From Lachnospiraceae bacterium (GTDB lineage Bacteria > Bacillota > Clostridia > Lachnospirales > Lachnospiraceae), in assembly GCA_022510725.1 (NCBI GenBank), contig JAFLSW010000008.1, positions 1-64,000 on the forward strand: DNA of 64,000 nt. The letters are read 5' to 3'. A program made the translations under genes and the position numbers. The notes beneath the pieces are model-generated. The model did no database searches and was not told the DNA's origin. It saw nothing but the letters and a program-made list of their open reading frames with translations. Positions 1 to 9,210 of the stretch are shown in pieces. Position 1 is the first letter of the stretch; every line of letters begins with the position of its first letter.

Positions 1-16
1 TGTTAGGAGAACGGGT

Positions 17-1930
17 ATGAATATTAAGATGCAGGTCTGTGGCATCATCCTTTTATTGGTTATCTTATATTTTTATAGCCGTAGGAATAAAATCCGTTTA
101 AATACCCAGACGGCTTTTATTCGTATGTCTGTGACTACAATGGCAGCATTGTTTCTGGATATTTTGTCTCTTGTGGGACTTGCACATCATGAGACTTGGT
201 CTGTATTTTTAGTGAACCTGATTTGTAAGAGCTATCTTGCAAGTCTGGTTTTGTGTGGCTTTTCCGGTTTGGTCTATACCTGTGCAGATGTTTATAAAGT
301 GAAGAAACGCTATCATTTCCAAAACCGTGTCATGGCTGCGATCGCTCTTGTAGGAATTATCCTGGTTTATATCTTGCCCATATCAAAATTTGTAGAAGAT
401 CCGGAACAAATGTATACATATGGCCCCAGTGTCATTTGTACTTATCTATTCTGTTTCGGTTTTTTATTTGGCAATACCTTTCTTTTGATCATGCACAAAT
501 CAGAGATGAATATCCGAAGATGGGAAGCTGTCAGGACTTGGATGGTCATTTGGATCGGTGCTGCATTGATCCAATTCTTTAATAATAAGCTTCTTCTCAT
601 AGGTTATGCAGGTGCTATTGGCGTTATGATCATCTATCTGAAGCTGGAAAATCCGGAATTGAATCTGGATCATAAATCCGGTTTATTTAACCGTGCTGCT
701 CTTATCCTATATACCAATCAGCTTTATGGAAGGGGAGAAGAATTTGCCATCCTTGGTGTGGTCATTCCACAGTTTGTCAGCATCCATTCTGTTGCCAGCT
801 TTGACAGACTGGCAAGGCAGGAGATCAATCGGTATTTTATGGATATTCCGGGAAGTTATGCCTTTAAAGGGGAAGAAGATGAGATTATTTTGGTATTCCA
901 GAGCAAGGAAAGAGCAGAGTATTACAGGGGCATTTTAAAGAGTCGTTTTGAATTTGGCTGGGGAGAAAACGGAGAAGTCTTTCTCAATCCCAGTTTTATC
1001 TACATGCCCCATACCGATGTTGTAAATACCAGTGAAGACATTCTCCATCTGATCGGTCATGCAAGGCAGAATGAAGGAAAGTACATTGTAGAAGATACCT
1101 TTGTATTGAATAAAGATGTTGTATTTGATATGTATGAGGAAAAGCGTGTTGAAAATCTGCTCCAGACTGCCATGGACAAAGATTGGGTAGAAGTCTTCTA
1201 TCAGCCGATCTTTTCCACCAAGCAGCAGGGATTTGTGGCAGCAGAAGCGCTGGTCCGTATCCGTGATGAGAGCGGAAAGGTCATCCCGCCGGGAATGTTT
1301 ATCGGCGTAGCAGAGAAAAACGGCATGATCTTAAAGCTGGGAGAAATCATCTTTGAAAAAGTTTGTCGTTTTATTAGGGATGAGAAACCGGAGCGGTACG
1401 GTATCCATTATATTGAGATCAATCTTTCTGTCATACAATGCGGTTATGAGCACTTGGCTGATAATTATATTCGTGTCATGAAAAAATACCAGATCGATCC
1501 GGATATGATCAACTTAGAGATTACAGAGTCCGCTTCGCTGGATGAAAAAGAGACTTTGTTGGATAACATGAAAGAACTCATTAATTATGGCGTGAAGTTT
1601 TCTTTGGATGATTTCGGAACAGGACAGTCCAACTTAAATTATATTGTGGATATGCCCGTGGATATTGTGAAATTTGACAGAAGCATGATCCTTTCCTATT
1701 TTGAAAATGGTAAGGCGAAATATGTTATGGATGCGGCAATGCACATGATCCATGGTATGGAGCTGCAGATCGTGTCCGAAGGTATTGAAACAGAAGAACA
1801 GTATGATGTCATGAAAGATTTGGGCATCAGCTATATTCAGGGATATTATTTCTCCAAACCGCTGCCTGAAAAGGAATTTTTGGAATTCCTATCACAGCAG
1901 TCAGAGCAGGAGCAATTATCCGAAGCATAG
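17..1930 (+). CDS. Membrane-anchored EAL-domain c-di-GMP phosphodiesterase with degenerate GGDEF domain
   Basis: RBS AGGAGA before ATG; N-terminal multi-TM region; EALVRI, EINLSVIQ, LEITESA, DDFGTG, VKFDRSM, SEGIETEEQ, QGYYFSKPLP motifs of EAL; GGDEF position reads KGEED (degenerate). Confidence 0.9.
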   Translation: MNIKMQVCGIILLLVILYFYSRRNKIRLNTQTAFIRMSVTTMAALFLDILSLVGLAHHETWSVFLVNLICKSYLASLVLCGFSGLVYTCADVYKVKKRYHFQNRVMAAIALVGIILVYILPISKFVEDPEQMYTYGPSVICTYLFCFGFLFGNTFLLIMHKSEMNIRRWEAVRTWMVIWIGAALIQFFNNKLLLIGYAGAIGVMIIYLKLENPELNLDHKSGLFNRAALILYTNQLYGRGEEFAILGVVIPQFVSIHSVASFDRLARQEINRYFMDIPGSYAFKGEEDEIILVFQSKERAEYYRGILKSRFEFGWGENGEVFLNPSFIYMPHTDVVNTSEDILHLIGHARQNEGKYIVEDTFVLNKDVVFDMYEEKRVENLLQTAMDKDWVEVFYQPIFSTKQQGFVAAEALVRIRDESGKVIPPGMFIGVAEKNGMILKLGEIIFEKVCRFIRDEKPERYGIHYIEINLSVIQCGYEHLADNYIRVMKKYQIDPDMINLEITESASLDEKETLLDNMKELINYGVKFSLDDFGTGQSNLNYIVDMPVDIVKFDRSMILSYFENGKAKYVMDAAMHMIHGMELQIVSEGIETEEQYDVMKDLGISYIQGYYFSKPLPEKEFLEFLSQQSEQEQLSEA

Positions 1931-1945
1931 AAAGGACAGAGAAAA

Positions 1946-2293
1946 ATGTTGTTTGTACATTATCCGAAATGCACTACTTGTCAGAAGGCAAAGAAGTGGC
2001 TGGATGAGAAGGGCGTAAGCTATAGGGAGCGCCATATCAAAGAAGACAATCCCTCTGTGAAAGAGATAAAAGAGTGGCATGCAAAAAGCGGCATGCCACT
2101 TAAAAAATTTTTTAATACCAGCGGACTTCTCTATAAGGAATTACAGTTAAAGGACAAGCTGGAAAAGATGAGCGAGGAAGAACAGTATAAGCTCCTTGCC
2201 TCCGACGGCATGCTGGTAAAGAGGCCAATCCTGGTAGGAGAAGATTTTGTGCTTACCGGATTTCGGGAGAAAGAATGGGAGAGAAGACTTTAA
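1946..2293 (+). CDS. ArsC/Spx-family thioredoxin-fold protein (arsenate reductase-like)
   Basis: N-terminal CTTCQKAKKWL motif and RPILV segment typical of ArsC/Spx family. Confidence 0.85.
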   Translation: MLFVHYPKCTTCQKAKKWLDEKGVSYRERHIKEDNPSVKEIKEWHAKSGMPLKKFFNTSGLLYKELQLKDKLEKMSEEEQYKLLASDGMLVKRPILVGEDFVLTGFREKEWERRL

Positions 2294-2302
2294 GAAAGGA
2301 CA

Positions 2303-3175
2303 TTGGAGGAGATCAGAAAAATGAATTTAGTAACGAAGGAACGCTTTCGATTATTATTTAGTAGAGCTTGTGGACTTGTCCGTAAATACGGTATGCTTGT
2401 TATATACAAAATTCAGCATAAGCCCTACTTATTTCAAGTAGAATATCATGTAGTAGATCATTGTAATTTAAATTGTAAGGCTTGCACACATTTCAGCAAT
2501 ATTTCTCCGGAGACATATAGAGATATCGCCGACTTTGAAAAAGACATCGCTTGTCTGTCTTCAAAAGTACGCATTCATGAGTTTAGGCTCATGGGCGGAG
2601 AACCTTTGCTCCATCCGGATATCATTAAATTTCTTGAAATTGCAAGAAAATACTTAGTTCATTCCAAGATCACGCTGGTTTCTAATTGTATTTTACTGAA
2701 AAAGATGCCGCCGGAATTTTGGAAGGCTATGAGAGAAAATAATATTATTCTCGGGCCTACATTCTATCCGCCTATGAAGAAGGAATTTGAGAATATTATC
2801 AGATTGATACATGAGAATAAAGTAGAGATCAGATATATCCACATGGCCGATACTTTTTGGGCGAGGTTGAATCGGAAAGGCACCAGTAATGCCGCTGAAG
2901 CATATAAAAGCTGTAGTGATAAGATATGTCATCATTTAAGAGACGGACGGTTACATCTATGTCCGACTGCCTGCTATGTGGATTATTTTAATGCTCGTTT
3001 CAATGCAGATATTCCAAGAGATACAGGGATAGATATTGAAAAAGCTTCCGGCGATGAAATAGTAAAGTATGTGTCAACACCAAAAGAAGCCTGTAAGTAT
3101 TGTACCAGCAAGATCAAGGTGCTTGATTGGGAACAAAGTAAATGTATTGAAAGCGAATGGGATGGGGAAATATAA
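2303..3175 (+). CDS. Radical SAM protein with C-terminal Cys-rich region
   Basis: CNLNCKAC (CxxxCxxC) radical SAM motif, MGGEPLL; C-terminal cysteines CPTAC...CKYC. Confidence 0.85.
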   Translation: MEEIRKMNLVTKERFRLLFSRACGLVRKYGMLVIYKIQHKPYLFQVEYHVVDHCNLNCKACTHFSNISPETYRDIADFEKDIACLSSKVRIHEFRLMGGEPLLHPDIIKFLEIARKYLVHSKITLVSNCILLKKMPPEFWKAMRENNIILGPTFYPPMKKEFENIIRLIHENKVEIRYIHMADTFWARLNRKGTSNAAEAYKSCSDKICHHLRDGRLHLCPTACYVDYFNARFNADIPRDTGIDIEKASGDEIVKYVSTPKEACKYCTSKIKVLDWEQSKCIESEWDGEI

Positions 3176-3208
3176 AACTTACCTGACCCGAGACGGCTTT
3201 TTACATAC

Positions 3209-3270
3209 AGCCAATTCCAACAAACTCGTTTCACTTGAACAAAGTTGGAATTGGCTGTTGTTTTTGTTAT
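3209..3270 (+). terminator. Stem-loop AGCCAATTCCAAC / GTTGGAATTGGCT followed by T-rich tract
   Basis: Perfect 13-bp inverted repeat 3209-3221 / 3244-3256 followed by GTTGTTTTTG. Confidence 0.75.
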
Positions 3271-3276
3271 TTCATG

Positions 3277-3323
3277 TTGACAACTTACCTTACATATCTT
3301 AAACTGTATATATCGTATATACA
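3277..3323 (+). promoter_or_regulatory. Promoter (TTGACA-N17-TAAACT) overlapped by operator TGTATATA-TCG-TATATACA
   Basis: -35 at 3277-3282, -10 at 3300-3305, 8-bp inverted repeat at 3305-3323 upstream of GntR gene. Confidence 0.65.
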
Positions 3324-3343
3324 CAGAAAGCACGAGGTGCACC

Positions 3344-3721
3344 ATGGTCATTATTCTGAACAATTCATCGGATGAGCCTATTTATCGGCAGATCGTATCT
3401 CAGATCAAAGCCCACATTATGAGTGGGGAATTAGCCGAAGGAGAAGCCCTTCCATCCATTCGTGTGCTGGCGCAAAAACTGCGGATCAGTACCATTACCA
3501 CAAAGCGTGCCTATGAAGAGTTGGAGCGGGATGGCTTTATTGAAACCGTGGGAGGAAAAGGCTGCTTTGTCAAAGCTCAGAATAAGGAGTTCCTGCGGGA
3601 AGAAATCTTAAGGCAGACGGAAGTGCAGATGAACAAAGTATGTGAGCAGGCAAGAATGGGCGGCATTTCTCTGGAAGAGCTGAAAGAAATGCTTGCAATC
3701 TGTTATGGGGAGGATAACTAA
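3344..3721 (+). CDS. GntR-family (YtrA-type) transcriptional regulator
   Basis: PIYRQIVSQIKAHIMSGELAEGEALPSIRVLAQKLRISTITTKRAYEELERDGFI winged helix. Confidence 0.92.
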   Translation: MVIILNNSSDEPIYRQIVSQIKAHIMSGELAEGEALPSIRVLAQKLRISTITTKRAYEELERDGFIETVGGKGCFVKAQNKEFLREEILRQTEVQMNKVCEQARMGGISLEELKEMLAICYGEDN

Positions 3722-4600
3722 ATGGAACAATATGAAAATGCAATTGAAATATCCGGTCTTCGCAAATGTTATGATGGTTTTACTTTAGATGATATCAGCT
3801 TTGATGTTCCCAAAGGCAGCATCATGGGATTTATCGGACAAAACGGCGCAGGCAAAAGCACCACCATGAAGGCCATCCTTAATATTATCAAGACCGACGG
3901 AGGCTCCATAAAGCTTTTAGGCATGGATCATAGTAAGGATGAAGCACAGATCAAGGAATGCATTGCGGCAGTCTTTGATGAGTGTCCTTTTCATGACAGT
4001 TTTAAAGCCAAACAGATCAATATCCTGTTTCGGGGCTTATATCAAAATTGGGATGAAAAACAGTTTTTTGATTACTTAGACCGCTTTCATCTTCCCAGGA
4101 AGAAAAAGATCGGAGAGTTTTCCAAGGGAATGAAAATGAAAATGCAGATTGCGGCGGCTTTGTCCCATAAAGCCAGGCTTTTGATCATGGATGAACCCAC
4201 CACGGGTCTGGACCCGGTTGTAAGGAACGAGATCCTGGATGTTTTCAGGGAGTATTTAAATGATGAAAACAACAGCATCCTGCTTTCCTCTCACATTACC
4301 AGCGACCTTGATAAAATTGCAGACTGTGTTACCTTTATCGACAATGGTAAGTTGTTGCTAACTGGATATAAGGATGAGATATTAGAAAGCCATGGTCTCA
4401 TGAAATGTTCAAAGGAAGATTATAACGAGATCGATCCGGGAGACATCATCAGCGCAAGGATCAATGAATACAGCGTGGATATCATGGTAAGTGACAGAGA
4501 AAAGATGAGCAAAAAATATTCGGGTATCTTGATCGAAAAAACCAATCTGGAGGAGATCATGCTTTTCTATGTGAACCGGAGTAAAAAGGAGTGGTCCTGA
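3722..4600 (+). CDS. ABC transporter ATP-binding protein
   Basis: Walker A GQNGAGKST, FSKGMKMKMQIAAAL signature-like, Walker B LLIMDEPTTGLDP. Confidence 0.95.
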   Translation: MEQYENAIEISGLRKCYDGFTLDDISFDVPKGSIMGFIGQNGAGKSTTMKAILNIIKTDGGSIKLLGMDHSKDEAQIKECIAAVFDECPFHDSFKAKQINILFRGLYQNWDEKQFFDYLDRFHLPRKKKIGEFSKGMKMKMQIAAALSHKARLLIMDEPTTGLDPVVRNEILDVFREYLNDENNSILLSSHITSDLDKIADCVTFIDNGKLLLTGYKDEILESHGLMKCSKEDYNEIDPGDIISARINEYSVDIMVSDREKMSKKYSGILIEKTNLEEIMLFYVNRSKKEWS

Positions 4601-5331
4601 TGAAAAAGTCGGCAGTAAAGAGTCTTATCTATAAAGAATTTTATATGGCAAAGAAACCTATGCTGATTCAGACCATTACCCTGCTCTTTTTTGCAGTCCT
4701 GGGGATACTGATAGAAATCAGCTTTCAGATGGGAAATTTGGCGCTTTTGCCGGATGCGGTATTAAAAGAGATAAAAGGAACGGCAGATGTAAGCGTTATT
4801 ATTTATCCTGTTTTTGCGGCATGCTGTTTTACCTATACCATGTCCGACGGATCTCTAAAGGATGAGGATGTGGCATGGAAAAGGTTTTCTTATACCCTGC
4901 CTGCAGGTGCCATAAATTTTGCATTGGCAAAATTTATTTCTTTTCTGATCCTTATGGTTTTTGAAAGTATATTTTCCTTTGCCTATGTAGCTTTGGCATG
5001 CCATTTTATCGGGGTTGCATTTTCAAAGGTGTATGTATCCTATATTCTGATCCTCATCGCCTTTACTACCTTTATGGCAGTGATCAATCATACCGGTATC
5101 CTGCTTTTTCATACAAGAGATAAAGCCGGGCTTTTTATGACCGGGATACTTTTTGCCTTGATCTTTCTGGCAGTCTTTCTCAATAGGAATATATTAAAGA
5201 TCGAATTTACCGGAGAGGGTATAGAAAAAGCGGCTGTCTGGTTGTCGCCTTGGCTGCTTGGGGCAATAGTAGTAATTTGGGTTCTTGGATTCTTGATCAG
5301 TGTCATGCTGCTAAAAAGGAGGGAAAAATAA
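4600..5331 (+). CDS. ABC-2 type transporter permease subunit
   Basis: Multi-TM protein, translationally coupled (TGATG overlap) to the ATPase. Confidence 0.75.
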   Translation: MKKSAVKSLIYKEFYMAKKPMLIQTITLLFFAVLGILIEISFQMGNLALLPDAVLKEIKGTADVSVIIYPVFAACCFTYTMSDGSLKDEDVAWKRFSYTLPAGAINFALAKFISFLILMVFESIFSFAYVALACHFIGVAFSKVYVSYILILIAFTTFMAVINHTGILLFHTRDKAGLFMTGILFALIFLAVFLNRNILKIEFTGEGIEKAAVWLSPWLLGAIVVIWVLGFLISVMLLKRREK

Positions 5332-6032
5332 TGAAGGGTTTATTGTATAAGGATTTTTTTCTTCTTAGAAGCAGTCTTATCTTTATGGGAGTATTTCAAC
5401 TGCTTGTATCGGGAGGAGCCATTTTAACAGCAGTATTGGGCCTGGAATGGGAGCTTACCGTTATACTTCTGACAGCTTGTTATTATCTTCCGTTTTTGAT
5501 TCTTACTATCTTGACCCAGCAACTGTTTTTATATGATGAGAAGCGCTCCTGGCGCAGCTTTGCAGGTTCTACGCCTGCAAGCATCAAAGGACAGATCTTG
5601 GAAAAATACTATATGATTCTGCTGTTAAATATCCTTCTGCTTTTTTGCTGCTTCTTAACGGATGTGGTGGTGGTAGCCATAGCAAAGGATATGATGATCT
5701 CCATGTCCATTATCGCCATGCTGATCTTTTGTGTCCAGATGTTTTTTCAGGCAATAGAGATTCCTTTTGTCATCAGATTTGGTACGGCAGTAGGCGGAAG
5801 CGTGAAAGGCGCCTTGTTGGCCTGCCTACTGTTTATTGTGATCTGTTATGGATTGTTCGGGAATATTTCCTTCCTTTTTGAACAGGATGTACTTACAGCT
5901 TTTATGGAATGGATAAGAAAGGGTAATGTCATGTGGATCCTGGCAGCGTTTCCCTATGTGGCAGTGGCAGCTTATTATCTGTCCTATCGGATTTCTGTTA
6001 AGATATATAAGGGGGTTGATTATAGTGAATAA
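5331..6032 (+). CDS. Second ABC-2 type permease-like membrane protein
   Basis: ATG at 5331 after AGGAGGGAAA; multi-TM; coupled to previous gene. Confidence 0.7.
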   Translation: MKGLLYKDFFLLRSSLIFMGVFQLLVSGGAILTAVLGLEWELTVILLTACYYLPFLILTILTQQLFLYDEKRSWRSFAGSTPASIKGQILEKYYMILLLNILLLFCCFLTDVVVVAIAKDMMISMSIIAMLIFCVQMFFQAIEIPFVIRFGTAVGGSVKGALLACLLFIVICYGLFGNISFLFEQDVLTAFMEWIRKGNVMWILAAFPYVAVAAYYLSYRISVKIYKGVDYSE

Positions 6033-6918
6033 AAAGCTGACCATAAAGCGTGTTATCATATTCTGTATCATATCCTTTCTCCCCTTTTGGATCGTTGTGC
6101 CAGTTTTAAACTCTTGTTATGGCGGAATGGTCTATACGGTAGAGGAGGCGGCTGCCGCAGTTTATGTGCTGGGTGTTCTTGGCATGTTTATACCTGCCAT
6201 TGCCAATCTTCTTACCAGGCTGATCACGAAGGAAGGCTTTGGAAATTCTTATCTTGGACTGAATTTAAAAGGCAATGGAAAATATTATGTGGCAGCCATT
6301 TTGGTAAAGCCCATGGAAGCTGCATTGGCCATGCTTCTGATATGTAAAGTCTTTATAAAGGATGTTGCTTTTGGAGAACTATTTGTAAGGGAAGATTTCA
6401 GTCCCATGTTAGCCTTGACTTTTATGCAGATTGCCGCAGCTGTTATTCTCTTTTTCCCTGCCTTTGGAGAGGAGTGGGGCTGGAGAGGATATCTGGGTCC
6501 TAAATTAAAAGAATTATTAGGCATGCCGGCTTCCATTATTGTAGGCGGCGTGATCTGGGGATTGTGGCATGCACCCCTTACCATAGCCGGTCACAATTTC
6601 GGAACAGATTATACTTTTTATCCATGGCTCGGAATTGGATCGATGTGTGTCATGTGTATTCTTTTCAATGCATTTTTAACATGGCTTACCGAACGCACAA
6701 ACTCCATTTATCCCGCATCCTTCTGTCATATGGTCAATAACAGCCTCCAGGTCGAGTTTTTTATTGCGATGTTTGTAAGTGAGAGGGGACAAGAGGCTCT
6801 TAACGGCAATCCGGATTATCATGTCATATCCGTATTTTTACTCTATCTTTCGGTACTGGCAATAACGGGAATAGTTGCTTTTGTGGCATTGATAAAAAAG
6901 AAAAGAGAAGTACAGTGA
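6025..6918 (+). CDS. CPBP-family intramembrane metalloprotease (CAAX protease-like)
   Basis: GTG start at 6025; EEWGWRGYL and GLWHAPL motifs, multi-TM. Confidence 0.88.
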   Translation: MNKKLTIKRVIIFCIISFLPFWIVVPVLNSCYGGMVYTVEEAAAAVYVLGVLGMFIPAIANLLTRLITKEGFGNSYLGLNLKGNGKYYVAAILVKPMEAALAMLLICKVFIKDVAFGELFVREDFSPMLALTFMQIAAAVILFFPAFGEEWGWRGYLGPKLKELLGMPASIIVGGVIWGLWHAPLTIAGHNFGTDYTFYPWLGIGSMCVMCILFNAFLTWLTERTNSIYPASFCHMVNNSLQVEFFIAMFVSERGQEALNGNPDYHVISVFLLYLSVLAITGIVAFVALIKKKREVQ

Positions 6919-6943
6919 CAGGATAAATTCATCGTGCTATAAT
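6915..6943 (+). promoter_or_regulatory. Putative sigma-A promoter GTGACA-N17-TATAAT
   Basis: -35 6915-6920, -10 6938-6943. Confidence 0.55.
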
Positions 6944-6963
6944 GTCTAGTTGAAGAAAGCGGT

Positions 6964-7590
6964 ATGGGACTAAGACAGAAAAAGGAGCAGATGAAAATGG
7001 AACAGACCCAGATTAAAAAAGTCAATGGATTATATTTAGTGCTATACATACTTTTACCAATTGTGATCTCGGCAGTATGCATGTTGATCAGCGTACTGTT
7101 TTTCCCGAAAGGAACTGGTGCGGTGATCTTGATCATGGGGCCTATAATGATATCTTTTATTTGGTGGGTAGTAGGGGGTAAGACCATTTTCTCCAACACT
7201 TTTAAGAAGTTTGAAACTGAATTGGATCAGCAGGGCTTTGTCCGCAATCATACCTTTCGCAGCAATGGCTGTAATGTGATCGTGGATGTGGTAAACGGTG
7301 GAATCGCAGTATTGTTTTTCTGGAATCCTTTTGATAAATATGTGTTGCCGGCATCCCGCATAACCCGGATCTGGGTAGAGGATGGGAAAACCGGTTCTGG
7401 CATTTTGGAAGGCAGCAGCCGGGTCAGCTTTTTGATGGAAATTGACGGCAGGATCAAGATCAGAGTCAATACCTTTACTTCCAACAAGCTTTGGAGAATG
7501 GACAGCGATTATATCTTAACCGGTATTTCCAAAGCGGATATGATGGCGCAGGCGCTGCAGACAGCAAAGAATAAGAGCATGGGTATTTAA
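6964..7590 (+). CDS. Hypothetical membrane protein
   Basis: ORF with two N-terminal TM segments; coupled to next ORF. Confidence 0.65.
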   Translation: MGLRQKKEQMKMEQTQIKKVNGLYLVLYILLPIVISAVCMLISVLFFPKGTGAVILIMGPIMISFIWWVVGGKTIFSNTFKKFETELDQQGFVRNHTFRSNGCNVIVDVVNGGIAVLFFWNPFDKYVLPASRITRIWVEDGKTGSGILEGSSRVSFLMEIDGRIKIRVNTFTSNKLWRMDSDYILTGISKADMMAQALQTAKNKSMGI

Positions 7591-7591
7591 G

Positions 7592-7942
7592 ATGGGACTT
7601 TTCAAAAAGATACAGGGATTTTTTCATGATGATTGGTGCAGCAAATGCCAGAGCGAAATGCATGAAAATCTGCGTCAGTTATATGCCCTTCCTGTTATGG
7701 TAGACCAGTATGAGCATCAGGAAGAAGTGGAATATTTTACCGGAAGAATGCAAAAGGTAGGCAGCAAGGCGGAAATACCAAGCGGTATGTATGCCTGCGA
7801 TGTGGTAGCTTATCAATGTCCGGCATGTGGATACAAGGTGGTCAAGCTGACCGTATTTTTACCTGTCAGAGACCAGGAAAAGTTTGAAGATGTTTACTTT
7901 TTTGAAAAAGGTGAGCTGGATCGTTTTCTTTGGGGAAATTGA
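7592..7942 (+). CDS. Hypothetical protein with putative zinc ribbon
   Basis: CSKC and CPAC pairs. Confidence 0.65.
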   Translation: MGLFKKIQGFFHDDWCSKCQSEMHENLRQLYALPVMVDQYEHQEEVEYFTGRMQKVGSKAEIPSGMYACDVVAYQCPACGYKVVKLTVFLPVRDQEKFEDVYFFEKGELDRFLWGN

Positions 7943-7969
7943 AACAATACAAATAAATATTGATGTGTT

Positions 7970-8002
7970 AAGGCGGCTTGTTATAAAACAGGCCGCCTTT
8001 TT
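7970..8002 (+). terminator. Rho-independent terminator
   Basis: AAGGCGGCTTG ttataaaa CAGGCCGCCTTTTT. Confidence 0.8.
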
Positions 8003-8060
8003 ATGTGAAAATGCAGGAAAAACGGCAGGAAAATTTTTATGCGAATTATTTTATACAAGG

Positions 8061-8090
8061 TACTTGACAATACCAAGTAGTAGGTATAAT
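8061..8090 (+). promoter_or_regulatory. Promoter-overlapping inverted repeat TACTTG-N7-CAAGTA, candidate PadR operator
   Basis: TACTTG 8061-8066 / CAAGTA 8074-8079; TTGACA 8064-8069 and TATAAT 8085-8090 (15-nt spacer). Confidence 0.6.
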
Positions 8091-8114
8091 ATAAATGCGA
8101 AGGGAGGGAACCCA

Positions 8115-8435
8115 TTGAATGCACAGTTTAAAAAAGGCGTGCTGGAGCTGATCGTATTAGAAACAGTAAAGCACAAGGATATGTATGGTTATGAGCTGGT
8201 AGAAGAGGTCTCTAAGGTCATAGATGTCAATGAAGGCACCATATACCCATTGCTTCGAAGGCTGACCAACGAACAGTATTTCGAGACTTATCTGGTGGAA
8301 TCCAGCGAAGGTCCTCCCAGGAAGTATTATCACCTGACGGCAAAGGGTGTGTTATACAGCAACACTTTGTATCAGGACTGGGATGATTTTCAAGCAAAAG
8401 TAAATGCATTTTTCAGAGGAGTGGAACATGAATAA
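8115..8435 (+). CDS. PadR-family transcriptional regulator
   Basis: TTG start at 8115 with AGGGAGG RBS; FKKGVLELIVLETVKHKDMYGYELVEEVSK...EGTIYPLLRRL...PPRKYYHLTAKG. Confidence 0.92.
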   Translation: MNAQFKKGVLELIVLETVKHKDMYGYELVEEVSKVIDVNEGTIYPLLRRLTNEQYFETYLVESSEGPPRKYYHLTAKGVLYSNTLYQDWDDFQAKVNAFFRGVEHE

Positions 8436-9210
8436 AGCAGAGTTTATCAAAGAATTAAAAGACAGCATCCGGATCCTGGATGATTCGGAACAGCAATATT
8501 TTGTTGAGGAATATACCCAGCACATCGACATGAAGATGAGTCAGGGGATGAGCGAGGAAGAGGCTGTAGGAGAGATGGGATCTATCAAAGAATTAAGTCG
8601 TGAGATCTTAGAATCCTATCATGTTAAGGTAGATGGAGAAAAAACGGATGCAGAGTCTCCCAAGCCGCCATTTTTATCAGAAGTAAAAACGCAGTCGGAT
8701 AAACTGTATGGTAATGTTGCAAAGGCCCTCCGCAAAGCGGGGCAGAGCATAAAAGCTTTTTTTGTCAAAGTGGATGAAAAGCAAAAAGAAAAAAAGCTGG
8801 AAAAAGCAGAAGCCAAAAAAGAAAGAAAGCCTTTCAAAGAACGGTTTCTTCCTGCCAATATGGGAGAAGATCAAAGCAAATTCGGAATCGGAAAGGCGAT
8901 AAAGATTTTATTGCATGCCATAGCATATTGTATCAAAACATTCTTTTACGCTTGTGTATATGTGATGATATTTTTGTGGAATATATGCTGCTTTTGCGTA
9001 GGTTTGTTCTTTGCAGTCTGCCTCGCATTCCTGATCTTTATGATTGGACTTCTTTTTGTTATGCTGACACAGGGCTATCCGGTGATCGGTATGCTGGTGG
9101 GAGCGTTAGGCGCAGCCCTTTGCGCAGGAGCCGTTATCGTGACATGCTTCATTGCAGTCAGATCCACCCACAGAGTGAAAGTACAAGAAGGAGGAGAGGC
9201 AAATGCTTAA
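8428..9210 (+). CDS. DUF1700-type membrane protein
   Basis: ATG at 8428 after GAGGAGTGG; MNKAEFIKELKDSIRILDDSEQQYFVEEYTQHI...EEEAVGEMGS; C-terminal TM segments. Confidence 0.75.
   Translation: MNKAEFIKELKDSIRILDDSEQQYFVEEYTQHIDMKMSQGMSEEEAVGEMGSIKELSREILESYHVKVDGEKTDAESPKPPFLSEVKTQSDKLYGNVAKALRKAGQSIKAFFVKVDEKQKEKKLEKAEAKKERKPFKERFLPANMGEDQSKFGIGKAIKILLHAIAYCIKTFFYACVYVMIFLWNICCFCVGLFFAVCLAFLIFMIGLLFVMLTQGYPVIGMLVGALGAALCAGAVIVTCFIAVRSTHRVKVQEGGEANA

Noticed and set aside
693-938. 81-aa plus-strand ORF inside the EAL gene
   Set aside because: Alternative frame of a well-supported CDS
6087-6347. 86-aa ORF overlapping the CPBP gene
   Set aside because: Out-of-frame overlap with a gene bearing clear EEWGWRGYL motifs
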